28,685 nt of DNA from Flavobacteriaceae bacterium. Lineage in GTDB: Bacteria; Bacteroidota; Bacteroidia; Flavobacteriales; Flavobacteriaceae. Made by a program: the position numbers and the translations under genes. Shown here one piece after another: positions 7,643 through 15,248 of the stretch (its first letter is position 1; the number at the start of each line of letters is the position of its first letter). The stretch spans positions 1-28,685 of the forward strand of contig JAMPYA010000004.1 in NCBI GenBank assembly GCA_023700885.1, written 5' to 3'. The notes under the pieces are model-generated. The model was not told the origin of the DNA. It did no database searches and saw only the letters and a program-made list of their open reading frames with translations.

Positions 7643-9022
7643 TTAATATCCTAAAATTTTTAACATTTCTTCAGGAGTTTGTTGTTCTTTAAAAACTTCT
7701 GTATTTCCATACTCATCAATCAATACATATTTGGGCTGAGGTATTAAACAGTGTTGAATTCCTCCAAATCCACCAATGGTTTCTTGATAAGCGCCTGTAT
7801 TAAAGAAACCTATATACAATGGTTTATCTGCATTATATTTTGGCATATATATAGCATTCATGTGTTGTTCAGAATTGTAATAATCATCACTATCACAAGT
7901 TAAACCTCCTAACAAAACTCTTTCGTATGTATCATTCCATCTATTTACCGGCAACATAATAAAACGTTTATTAATAGCCCAAGAATCTGGTAAAGTTGTT
8001 ATAAATGATGAGTTTACCATATTCCATAACTCTCGATCATTTTGTTGTTTTTGATAAAGAACTTCTGTAATCATTCCGCCACTTTCACCAACTGTAAAGC
8101 TACCAAACTCAGTGAAAATATGTGGCATTGGCACTTCTGCTTCATCACAAAAAGTTTTAACTTGGTTGATGATTTCATCTGCCATATATTCGTAATCATA
8201 TTCAAAAGCTAAAGAATTTTTAATTGGAAAACCTCCTCCAATATTTAAACTATCTAGTTCTTCACACTCTCTTTTTAAATTTACATAAACTTTTAAACAT
8301 TTAGAAAGCTCGTTCCAATAATAAGCGGTGTCTTTAATACCTGTATTGATAAAAAAGTGCAGCATTTTTAATTTAACCTTGTCGTTTTCTGCAATGTTTT
8401 TACGGTAAAAAGGTACTATATTTTTGTATCCAATTCCTAAACGGCTGGTGTAAAACTCAAATTTAGGTTCTTCTTCTGAGGCAATTCTAATTCCAACCTG
8501 AAATGGCACATTTATTTCTTCTTCTAACAAGCTTAATTCTTCATAGTTATCTATAACCGGAATTGTGTTCTTATGCCCATTATTTATTAAATCAGCAATA
8601 TTAGAAATATATTCATCACGTTTAAAACCGTTGCAAACTACAAAAGTTTTATTAGTAATTTTTCCATCTTTTTTTAACTTTTTTACAATATCAATATCAA
8701 AAGCTGAGGATGTTTCTATATGAATATCATTTTTAAGCGCTTCATCTAAAACATGTAAAAAGTGAGAACTTTTAGTGCAATAACAGTAAAAGTACTTTCC
8801 TTGATATTCATGTTTTCTCATTGCAGCCTTGAACCATTTCTTAGCTTTCTGTATATTGTTTGATATTTGGGGTAAATAAGCAAATTTTAACGGAGTTCCG
8901 TGTTTTTTTATTAATTCGGACAAATCAATGTTATGGAAAAATAAATTTCCCTCTTTAACTTGAAACTCTTCTTGTGGAAAATCGTATGATTGATTGATAA
9001 AGTCTAAATATTTTGTTTTCAT
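7643..9022 (-). CDS. speA: Arginine decarboxylase, alanine-racemase fold
   Basis: A 459-aa PLP enzyme that should convert arginine to agmatine. It is of the short Bacteroidota type and lacks the long insert of the E. coli SpeA. The probable PLP lysine is K84 in YCYCTKSSHF; GGGFP (262-266) binds the cofactor phosphate; C376 in CDSDD matches the C-terminal cysteine motif of fold III decarboxylases. Where relatives have EPGR this protein reads TEFG (304-307), as far as I recall normal for this subgroup. It is first in the operon with agmatinase and the DHS-like enzyme, which fixes arginine as the likely substrate over ornithine or diaminopimelate. A 313-base AT-rich stretch lies upstream. Confidence 0.9.
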   Translation of the reverse strand: MKTKYLDFINQSYDFPQEEFQVKEGNLFFHNIDLSELIKKHGTPLKFAYLPQISNNIQKAKKWFKAAMRKHEYQGKYFYCYCTKSSHFLHVLDEALKNDIHIETSSAFDIDIVKKLKKDGKITNKTFVVCNGFKRDEYISNIADLINNGHKNTIPVIDNYEELSLLEEEINVPFQVGIRIASEEEPKFEFYTSRLGIGYKNIVPFYRKNIAENDKVKLKMLHFFINTGIKDTAYYWNELSKCLKVYVNLKRECEELDSLNIGGGFPIKNSLAFEYDYEYMADEIINQVKTFCDEAEVPMPHIFTEFGSFTVGESGGMITEVLYQKQQNDRELWNMVNSSFITTLPDSWAINKRFIMLPVNRWNDTYERVLLGGLTCDSDDYYNSEQHMNAIYMPKYNADKPLYIGFFNTGAYQETIGGFGGIQHCLIPQPKYVLIDEYGNTEVFKEQQTPEEMLKILGY

Positions 9023-9335
9023 TTTCTAATGTTTTCTAAATTTTAATATCTGTAATAATTAATTCTAAAACCTAGATTTCTCTATACCCTTATTTGATGA
9101 TATAAGTTTAGAAAATCAAATACTTTAGAATAATTACTATTTGATTTTGTCGTAAGACTTTTATAAACTATAATTTTATTAAACATTAAATTAAAAAACT
9201 AAATATTTTTTTAAATACTTTATGAAATTTATTTTTACTTATTTAAATAACTTGAAATCGGGTCAAATATAAAAAAATTAATTAATTACTTTCTTCGAAT
9301 TAATTGTATTTTTTTTAATTTAATTTCTCGTATTT
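9023..9335 (-). promoter_or_regulatory. speA upstream region, possible long leader
   Basis: No gene is seen here. TATATTTG on the minus strand (9264-9271) fits the -7 element and would give a leader of about 230 bases. Within that leader an imperfect inverted repeat (9056-9069 against 9124-9136, TTTAGAATAATTA with one extra base on the other arm) could form a long stem around smaller ones. No -33 TTG was found at the right distance, so the promoter call is weak. Confidence 0.35.
9271..9305 (-). terminator. Weak AT-only terminator after the RluB-type gene
   Basis: On the minus strand AATTAATT pairs with AATTAATT (9298-9305 with 9280-9287) around a 10-base loop, and is followed by a T run (9271-9277). 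It lies 31 bases after the pseudouridine synthase stop. A stem without G-C pairs is weak evidence. Confidence 0.35.
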
Positions 9336-10433
9336 CTAAATCATTTTTAAATTAATCACTTCTTGTTCAGTAAGATGTCTCCAAATTCCACGGGCAATAT
9401 TCTTTTTAGTTAGTCCGGCAAAAACAACTCTATCTAACTTAATGACATCATATTCAAAATGTTCAAAAATTCTTCTAATAATTCTATTTCTACCAGAATG
9501 TATTTTAATTCCAATTTGATTTTTTGACTCTCCTTCGATATAAGAAATATCATCGACAATTACATCAAAATCATCCATTCTAAATCCATTGGCAATTTTA
9601 TGAAAATCAGCAATTTTTAAATTTTTATCTAAAGTAACATGATATAGTTTTGACACATTGCTTGTAGGATGTGTTAATTTTTTAGCCATTTCACCATCAT
9701 TAGTAAACAATAAAACACCCGTGGTGTTTCTATCTAATCTACCAACAGGATATATGCGCTCTTTGCACGCTGTTCTTATTAAATCAGTAACAATTTTACG
9801 TCCTTTTTCATCATCCATAGAAGTTATAAAACCCTTTGGTTTGTTAAGCAATACGTAACGTTTAGTTTCAGGATTTAATGAAACTCCGTCAAATTTTACC
9901 ACATCAGTTAATTGAACTTTGTAACCCATTTCTGTGATTACTTTTCCATTAACAGTAACGTTTCCAGATTTGATATAGGTGTCAGCTTCACGTCTAGAAC
10001 AAACACCGGCATTAGAAATGTATTTATTTAATCTAAATTCTGTTTCTGAAACTTTTTTAACCGTTTTTGGTTTTGATATTTTGGACGGCGCACCGCTTTC
10101 TGTTCTAAAAATTGGTTTTACAGATTTTGTACGTTCGAATCTGGGTTTGATATCTTTTGAGAAATTACTGGTAGATTTTGTTCGTTCAAATTTAGGCTTA
10201 TCAGTTCTAGAAAAACTATCTGAGGACTTTGTGCGTTCAAATTTAGGTTTAAACTCTTTTGAAAAACTATCTGTAGATTTTTTAGTAATGATAATTTTAC
10301 GTTTGGGACTATAATCGTCTTTCTTGCTTTCAGTTTTACTTGTTCCTCTTTTAATAACTTTTTTTTCTGTTTTTGGGGCGGATTTTTTTTGATCAAAAAG
10401 TCGTCCTCCCGACGAGTTTTTACTTGATTTCAT
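9336..10433 (-). CDS. rluB: RsuA/RluB-family rRNA pseudouridine synthase
   Basis: A 365-aa enzyme that isomerises a uridine in rRNA. An unusual basic, serine- and lysine-rich N-terminal extension (about 1-130) precedes an S4 RNA-binding domain (about 133-180, RLNKYISNAGVCSRREA). The catalytic domain follows, with the catalytic aspartate D234 in GRLDRNTTGVLLFTNDG and the KLYHV motif. The extension contains a 17-residue unit three times (residues 57-107, FERTKS in each). RluB (23S, U2605 in E. coli) is the likeliest subfamily; RsuA or RluE/F cannot be excluded. It is transcribed alone, with its own promoter and a probable weak terminator. Confidence 0.9.
   Translation of the reverse strand: MKSSKNSSGGRLFDQKKSAPKTEKKVIKRGTSKTESKKDDYSPKRKIIITKKSTDSFSKEFKPKFERTKSSDSFSRTDKPKFERTKSTSNFSKDIKPRFERTKSVKPIFRTESGAPSKISKPKTVKKVSETEFRLNKYISNAGVCSRREADTYIKSGNVTVNGKVITEMGYKVQLTDVVKFDGVSLNPETKRYVLLNKPKGFITSMDDEKGRKIVTDLIRTACKERIYPVGRLDRNTTGVLLFTNDGEMAKKLTHPTSNVSKLYHVTLDKNLKIADFHKIANGFRMDDFDVIVDDISYIEGESKNQIGIKIHSGRNRIIRRIFEHFEYDVIKLDRVVFAGLTKKNIARGIWRHLTEQEVINLKMI
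10113..10265 (-). repeat. Three 51-bp coding repeats in RluB-type N-terminus
   Basis: Three tandem copies encode 17-residue units with the pattern FS-basic/acidic-KPKFERTKS. Copies differ at several positions, so the repeat is not recent. It lies in the disordered basic arm, which may contact RNA. Confidence 0.8.
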
Positions 10434-10470
10434 GTGGTTTGATTTTTAATTTATTAACAAATTTGTAGTG

Positions 10471-10478
10471 CAAAATTA
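10471..10478 (-). promoter_or_regulatory. Probable -7 element of the RluB-type gene
   Basis: Minus-strand TAATTTTG followed by CA fits TAnnTTTG and lies 37 bases before the ATG. No TTG is seen at the -33 position. Confidence 0.45.
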
Positions 10479-10563
10479 TAGCTAATTTATTGATTTATTA
10501 AAATGATTTTAATTTTTTTTAGAATTTACAACAATTTTATTATCAGACAAATAAGTAAATTTA

Positions 10564-11493
10564 TTATAAACTTAATAATTTTTCTATTATTACAGAAGTA
10601 TCTACCAGGGTTAAACTAAAAATTCCAGCCAAGATCAGTAGCTTCAGAACATTGTGTAATAATACATAATGTCTTTTTTGATTGGCTTTCCAAAGAAAGA
10701 AAAGAAACCCTAACAAAACTCCCATTGTCCCAAAAAAGTAGTAGCTCATTTTACCAATTTCTGGGTATTTAAACAAAAAATAAATAGGATTTAGCGTTAA
10801 GAAAACTAAAATCGTTATTAATAATTTCGTGAAATATTCTCCATATTTCACAGGTATTGTAATATAATTTTGAGCTAAATCTCCTTTTAAATTTTCTAAA
10901 TCTTTAATTAATTCTCTAATCAATAAAATAAAAAATAAAAAAGCTGCATGAATAAAGATTACTTCTGAGAAATTTTTATAAAAAACGAAAATGGCAAAAA
11001 ATGGAGTTATAGAAAGAATTGCACCAATTATTAAGCCCGTTAAAGGAATTTTTTTTAGTTTGTGAGAATAGAACCAAATCATAAAAATATAAACAGAAAA
11101 AAACAATGCAGCTCGCCATGAAACTAAGTAAGCAATTAAAACTCCGACAAAATTAAGAAAGAAATAAATTTTAAGTTTTGTGGTCTGACTCACAATTCTA
11201 TCTAATTTTGATTTAAAGGGCCTATTGATTAAATCTGCTTCAGAGTCGTAAAAATTATTGATAATATAACCAGCAGCAATCACGCAAATAGTTGCAAGTA
11301 CAATAAAATACAAGTGCAAATTGAGCAGTACAAATCGAAGAGATTTTTCTGGAGAAAAAATAAAAATCGCCGCTAAATACTGTGCAATAACTACAATAAA
11401 AATATTGTATCCTCTAACTACTGAAAGAAGACTCAGAAATTTATAATACAAAGGAAAATCTTTCGATTTTTGATTGTAACTTGAGTGTTGCAA
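10564..11493 (-). CDS. UbiA-family prenyltransferase (GGGP geranylgeranyltransferase-like)
   Basis: A 309-aa protein with about eight membrane helices. Both aspartate-rich motifs of UbiA enzymes are present: NNFYDSEADLINRP (N79/N80, D83, D87) and DLENLKGD (D198, D205), which hold Mg2+ and the prenyl diphosphate. Bacteroidota members with this form are usually named geranylgeranylglycerol-phosphate geranylgeranyltransferase, an archaeal-type ether-lipid enzyme. Menaquinone or haem O synthesis are alternatives. The real acceptor in this phylum is, to my knowledge, not settled. It is last in an operon with mevalonate kinase and diphosphomevalonate decarboxylase (13 bases after the former), which fits a consumer of isoprenoid diphosphates. 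Confidence 0.85.
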   Translation of the reverse strand: MQHSSYNQKSKDFPLYYKFLSLLSVVRGYNIFIVVIAQYLAAIFIFSPEKSLRFVLLNLHLYFIVLATICVIAAGYIINNFYDSEADLINRPFKSKLDRIVSQTTKLKIYFFLNFVGVLIAYLVSWRAALFFSVYIFMIWFYSHKLKKIPLTGLIIGAILSITPFFAIFVFYKNFSEVIFIHAAFLFFILLIRELIKDLENLKGDLAQNYITIPVKYGEYFTKLLITILVFLTLNPIYFLFKYPEIGKMSYYFFGTMGVLLGFLFFLWKANQKRHYVLLHNVLKLLILAGIFSLTLVDTSVIIEKLLSL

Positions 11494-11506
11494 ATTGAAA
11501 AATATA

Positions 11507-12433
11507 TTAGAATCTATAAACTAATTCCAGCTTATAATCTTTTAGTAATTCTTTAGTTTTGGCAAAATCTTCTGTAAAACCTAAAATATAACCACCTCCG
11601 CCAGAACCACAAAGCTTTAAATAATAATCATTAGTATCAATACCGTTTTTCCAAATACCCTGAAATTGTTCAGGAATCATTGGTTTGAAATGATTTAAAG
11701 CAACAGTAGATAGTTTTTTTACATTTCCAAACAGTGATTTAAAATTACCGTGTAAAAAATCATCAATACAAGCATCTGTATGTTGAGCAAATTCTTCGCT
11801 AATCATTTTACGAAAACCTTCGTTTTTCATTTTGTTCATGAAAATATTTACCATCGGCTGTGTTTCTCCAACTATTTGAGAATCTAATAAAAAAACAGCT
11901 CCTTTTCCTTCTGTTTGAGATGGAATTCCGGTTGGCTCTATATGATCTTTTGAATTGATTAAAATTGGAATACTTAAATAACTATTTAATGGGTCTAATC
12001 CAGAACTTTTTCCATGAAAAAAAGATTCCATTTCAGAAAATATTCTCTTAAGAATTAACAATTTATCACGTGTTAAATTTTCTAAAACAGTTATTTTATG
12101 ATCAGCATATTTATCGTAGATTGATGCTACCAAGGCACCCGAACTTCCTACACCGTATCCTTGCGGTATAGAAGAATCAAAGTACATTCCTTGATCCAAA
12201 TCAGATTTTAATTCATCTAATCTAAATACAACTAAACTTTTGTCTAGTTGAGTTAAATAATTATAAAAATCTCTTAGTTTCTTGTTAGAATCTTTAGTGG
12301 TTTCTGAAATTTCATCAGGAATTTGTAGAGCACCTTGATAAACATTGTAAGGAATAGCTAAACCTTTAGAATCTTTAATAATTCCATACTCTCCAAACAG
12401 TAATATTTTTGCGTAAAAAAGCGGTCCTTTCAT
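11507..12433 (-). CDS. Mevalonate kinase (GHMP family)
   Basis: A 308-aa GHMP kinase. Motif 1 is the substrate-side KILLFGEYGII, motif 2 is PQGYGVGSSGALVAS (ATP loop, about 90-104), then HGKSSGLDPL (140-149) with the conserved aspartate D147, and motif 3 is KLCGSGGGGYILGF. It should phosphorylate mevalonate with ATP, although a phosphomevalonate kinase role cannot be excluded by motifs alone. It starts 6 bases after the stop of the diphosphomevalonate decarboxylase gene, so the two are cotranscribed and perhaps coupled. The start MKGPLFYAKILLFGEY is the natural one for the family. Confidence 0.9.
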   Translation of the reverse strand: MKGPLFYAKILLFGEYGIIKDSKGLAIPYNVYQGALQIPDEISETTKDSNKKLRDFYNYLTQLDKSLVVFRLDELKSDLDQGMYFDSSIPQGYGVGSSGALVASIYDKYADHKITVLENLTRDKLLILKRIFSEMESFFHGKSSGLDPLNSYLSIPILINSKDHIEPTGIPSQTEGKGAVFLLDSQIVGETQPMVNIFMNKMKNEGFRKMISEEFAQHTDACIDDFLHGNFKSLFGNVKKLSTVALNHFKPMIPEQFQGIWKNGIDTNDYYLKLCGSGGGGYILGFTEDFAKTKELLKDYKLELVYRF

Positions 12434-12439
12434 GTTTTT

Positions 12440-13528
12440 TCAAATTGAAAATTGATAAGCTCCTAAACCTAAGCTGTCGCAAATATAGGAATTATTTTCA
12501 CAGAATTGAGTTAATTCGTTTTCAATAAAATTTATTATTTCACCTTTAACAAACTCAGGATAAAGCAAGTGAACATTGGCTCCGGCATCTAATGTAAAAC
12601 AAATAGGTAGGCTTGTCTCTTTTCTAAATTCCCATACTTTTTCTATTATTTTTAAAGTATTTGGTTTCATCAAAATAAAATAGGGCTGACTTGTCATCAT
12701 CATTGAATGCAGCGTAAGCGCCTCACTTTCAACAATTGAAATAAAATCATCAAGATTTCCGGTTGTTAAACTTTCTGTTATTTTTTCTAAATTTTGGTGC
12801 GCTTGTCTAAATCGATGAACTGCAAACGGATGATTATCCATTAAACTATGACCAACCGAACTACTTACCTGTTTTGTTCCTTTATCAACTAGTAAAATAG
12901 TATCTTGATAATTGATGAATTTTGGATGAATTTTATATGGAAAAGGAATACCATACAAATCTGTACTTCCCTTAATTGATTTATTTTTTCCCCAAACAAC
13001 CACTTCACTTTCAACACTTCTACAAGCACTGCCCGATCCTAGTCTGGCTAAAAAAGATGCTTTTTTATAGAAAAAATCTGAAGTCATTTCCAGATTCTGT
13101 GCTTCTTCCAAACTCATTAAACAAAGTGCTAAAGCAGCCATTCCGCTAGCAGAAGAGGCAATTCCGCTACTGTGAGGAAAAGTGTTATGCGTTTCAATTT
13201 TAAAATGATATTCTTTTAAAAAAGGCTGATATAAAACAATTCGTTCAAAAAAACTTAATATTTTTGGTTTAAAATCTTCCTTTAATTTTCCATCAACAAA
13301 AACTTCTACAGAAAAATTAGTATCATCATTATTTTTTTTTTCAACAGAAAGAGTTGTTTCTGTTTTGCAATTATTTAATGTGAAACTGATTGACGGATTT
13401 GCAGGTAATTGAGGTTCTTTTTTACCCCAATATTTAATTAATGCAATATTGCTAGGTGCTGACCAAGAAAAACTTACGCTCTCAATAGGAGATTCGTGAC
13501 CACTATAAATAAAATCGTTTAATTTCAA
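12440..13528 (-). CDS. mvaD: Diphosphomevalonate decarboxylase, probable TTG start
   Basis: Converts mevalonate diphosphate to isopentenyl diphosphate, the last mevalonate step. Family motifs are clear: SWSAPSNIALIKYWGK, NPSISFTLNN, PHSSGIASSASGMAAL, GSGSACRSVESEVVVWG and TLDAGANVHLLYP (the aspartate matches the catalytic one of the yeast enzyme). In-frame ATGs exist at 13588 and 13555, but the promoter-like TATATTCG (13543-13550) lies downstream of both. The extra residues they add (MRKYYYFLNLKMLIFASKII) look like translated promoter. TTG at 13528 gives MKLNDFIYSG and 362 aa, close to the usual length; ATT at 13531 is possible. It is first in an operon with mevalonate kinase and the UbiA-family enzyme. 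Confidence 0.9.
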   Translation of the reverse strand: MKLNDFIYSGHESPIESVSFSWSAPSNIALIKYWGKKEPQLPANPSISFTLNNCKTETTLSVEKKNNDDTNFSVEVFVDGKLKEDFKPKILSFFERIVLYQPFLKEYHFKIETHNTFPHSSGIASSASGMAALALCLMSLEEAQNLEMTSDFFYKKASFLARLGSGSACRSVESEVVVWGKNKSIKGSTDLYGIPFPYKIHPKFINYQDTILLVDKGTKQVSSSVGHSLMDNHPFAVHRFRQAHQNLEKITESLTTGNLDDFISIVESEALTLHSMMMTSQPYFILMKPNTLKIIEKVWEFRKETSLPICFTLDAGANVHLLYPEFVKGEIINFIENELTQFCENNSYICDSLGLGAYQFSI

Positions 13529-13542
13529 AATAATTTTTGATG

Positions 13543-13550
13543 CGAATATA
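13543..13550 (-). promoter_or_regulatory. Probable -7 element of the mvaD operon
   Basis: Minus-strand TATATTCG followed by CA differs at one base from TAnnTTTG. It is arranged back to back with a similar element for the plus-strand neighbour. No clear TTG at -33. Confidence 0.4.
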
Positions 13551-13556
13551 AGCATT

Positions 13557-13585
13557 TTGAGATTTAAAAAATAATAGTATTTTCG
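13557..13585 (+). promoter_or_regulatory. Probable promoter of the cysteine-rich protein gene
   Basis: TTG at 13557-13559, an 18-base spacer, then TATTTTCG at 13578-13585, one base off the Bacteroidota -7 consensus. The ATG at 13606 lies 20 bases downstream, the same distance as for thrS. Confidence 0.5.
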
Positions 13586-13605
13586 CACTCTTATTGACTT
13601 TTATT

Positions 13606-13827
13606 ATGAATATTGAACTAAATTCAATCATAACTTGCCCCAAATGCAATCATCAAAAAGAGGAAGAAATGCCTCTAAATTCATGTTTGCTTACTTATGA
13701 ATGTGAACAATGCAAGTCATTTATTAGACCAAAAAATACTAATGAGTGTGTATTTTGTTCTTATGGCAATATTTCTTGCCCTCCTGTGCAAGAAAACTAT
13801 ATGGGACATGTTTATGAAATATCTTAG
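13606..13827 (+). CDS. Small cysteine-rich GDCCVxC-type protein, altered motif
   Basis: A 73-aa protein with eight cysteines: a CPKC pair (C11, C14), C27, a CEQC pair (C33, C36), then ECVFCSYG (C48, C51) and C58 in SCPP. The layout resembles the GDCCVxC-domain family, small probable metal-binding proteins of unknown role. The name-giving GDCCVxC reads TNECVFC here, so one cysteine of the motif is lost. An upstream in-frame TTG (13594) would add four residues, but ATG at 13606 is at the expected distance from the promoter. It is transcribed divergently from mvaD and ends 2 bases from the convergent flavoprotein gene. Confidence 0.8.
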   Translation: MNIELNSIITCPKCNHQKEEEMPLNSCLLTYECEQCKSFIRPKNTNECVFCSYGNISCPPVQENYMGHVYEIS

Positions 13828-13829
13828 CT

Positions 13830-15044
13830 TTAATTTTCAATGATTGAAGAAGATGCAATATAGGCACCTGTCCACGCATTTTGAAAGTTAAACCCACCTG
13901 TTACAGCATCAATATTTAATATTTCACCTGCAAAATAAAGATTTGGATGAATTTTACTTTCCATCTTTTTAAAGTTAATTTCTTTTAAATCCACACCTCC
14001 CGCCATTACAAACTCATCTTTAAACGCACTTTTTCCAGTGACTTTAAAATTGGCCTTTGTAACTTCATTAGTTAAATTTTGTATTTGATTTTTATGACAA
14101 TCAGCCCAAATAATATTTGAATCAATATTACAATACAAACAAATTTGCTCCCATAATCTGTTTGGAATATCTGAAAAAGGTGACTTAGAAATCATTGTTT
14201 TTTTAGCATGTGCTAATTTATAATCCTTTAAATCATTTAGCACAATATCTTCTGATTTTGAAAGCCAATTAACTTCTAAATCGAAGTAATAATTTACTTC
14301 TGCCAAATATCTAGCAGCAAAGGCTGAAAGTTTTAATATTGCAGGTCCGCTGATGCCCCAATGCGTAATTAATAAAGGCCCGTTTATTAAAAACTCTTTA
14401 TTCTGAATTTGAACAGTTGCGTTTGGAACTGAAATTCCGGGAATTGTTTTTAATCGATTATCGTTAATTTCAAAAGTGAACAATGACGGAACTGTATGAA
14501 TAATAGTATGTCCTAAAGTGTTTAAAACTTGATAGATCCTGTTATTACTTCCGGTAGTCATCAACACAATATCAGCTTTAAAATTACCTTTAGAGGTTAC
14601 GACTTCAAATTGATTATCAGACTTCAGAACAGTTGCCACTCTATGTTGAGTCAACACTTTTACTCCTAATTTTTGCGCTGTTTGAGTAAAAAAGTCAACA
14701 ATAGTTTGCGAACTATTTGAAGAAGGAAATACACGGTTATCATCTTCAATTTTTAAAGGAATGCCTCTAGATTCGAACCATTCTAGCGTATCACCTGTCA
14801 TAAACTGATGAAAGGGACCTAAAAGTTCTTTTCCTCCTCTGGGATAAAATTTGATAAGTTCTTTAGGGTCAAAACAGGCATTGGTAATATTACATCTTCC
14901 ACCGCCAGAAATCTTTACTTTTTGTAAAACCTGATCACTTTTTTCAATAATTATTACTTCAAAATCTGGTCTGTTTTCAGCAATATTGATGGCTGCAAAA
15001 AATCCAGCTGCACCACCTCCTACAATTATTACTTTTTTATTCAT
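13830..15044 (-). CDS. HI0933/YhiN-family NAD(P)/FAD-dependent oxidoreductase
   Basis: A 404-aa flavoprotein. The N-terminal Rossmann motif VIIVGGGAAGFFAAINIAE binds FAD, followed by the family signature KISGGGRCNITNA. The C-terminal flavin motif is NLYFAGEILNIDAVTGGFNFQNAWTGAYIA. The HI0933 family includes BaiN-like enzymes; the substrate of most members is unknown. ATG at 15044 (MNKKVIIVGGG) places the FAD motif at the very start as is normal; an ATG at 15074 would add ten polar residues. It converges with the cysteine-rich gene and is separated from the GYDIA kinase gene upstream of it by about 200 bases. Confidence 0.9.
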   Translation of the reverse strand: MNKKVIIVGGGAAGFFAAINIAENRPDFEVIIIEKSDQVLQKVKISGGGRCNITNACFDPKELIKFYPRGGKELLGPFHQFMTGDTLEWFESRGIPLKIEDDNRVFPSSNSSQTIVDFFTQTAQKLGVKVLTQHRVATVLKSDNQFEVVTSKGNFKADIVLMTTGSNNRIYQVLNTLGHTIIHTVPSLFTFEINDNRLKTIPGISVPNATVQIQNKEFLINGPLLITHWGISGPAILKLSAFAARYLAEVNYYFDLEVNWLSKSEDIVLNDLKDYKLAHAKKTMISKSPFSDIPNRLWEQICLYCNIDSNIIWADCHKNQIQNLTNEVTKANFKVTGKSAFKDEFVMAGGVDLKEINFKKMESKIHPNLYFAGEILNIDAVTGGFNFQNAWTGAYIASSSIIEN

Positions 15045-15248
15045 ATGTGAATATTTATTTTTTTTATTTGTCATATGGAATTGTTCATTCCTTATTTATT
15101 TTCTTTTTAGTATTCACGAACTAACGTTTCGCCAGTTTGATTAAAATATTTTCATCAAAGTTTACTTCACTAAATTTTATTTGTTTCAGTGTTCAGTGAT
15201 TGCTTTGCAATTGTGTTTTTGCAAACATGGCTATTTCATATTAAATTT

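Noticed and set aside
9979..10314. 111-aa plus-strand open frame with internal repeats
   Set aside because: It is antisense to the repeat-bearing N-terminus of the RluB-type gene; the repeats are a mirror of that coding sequence and there is no promoter.
13529..13588. ATG starts at 13588 and 13555 for mvaD
   Set aside because: They lie upstream of the likely -7 element and add residues not typical of the family.
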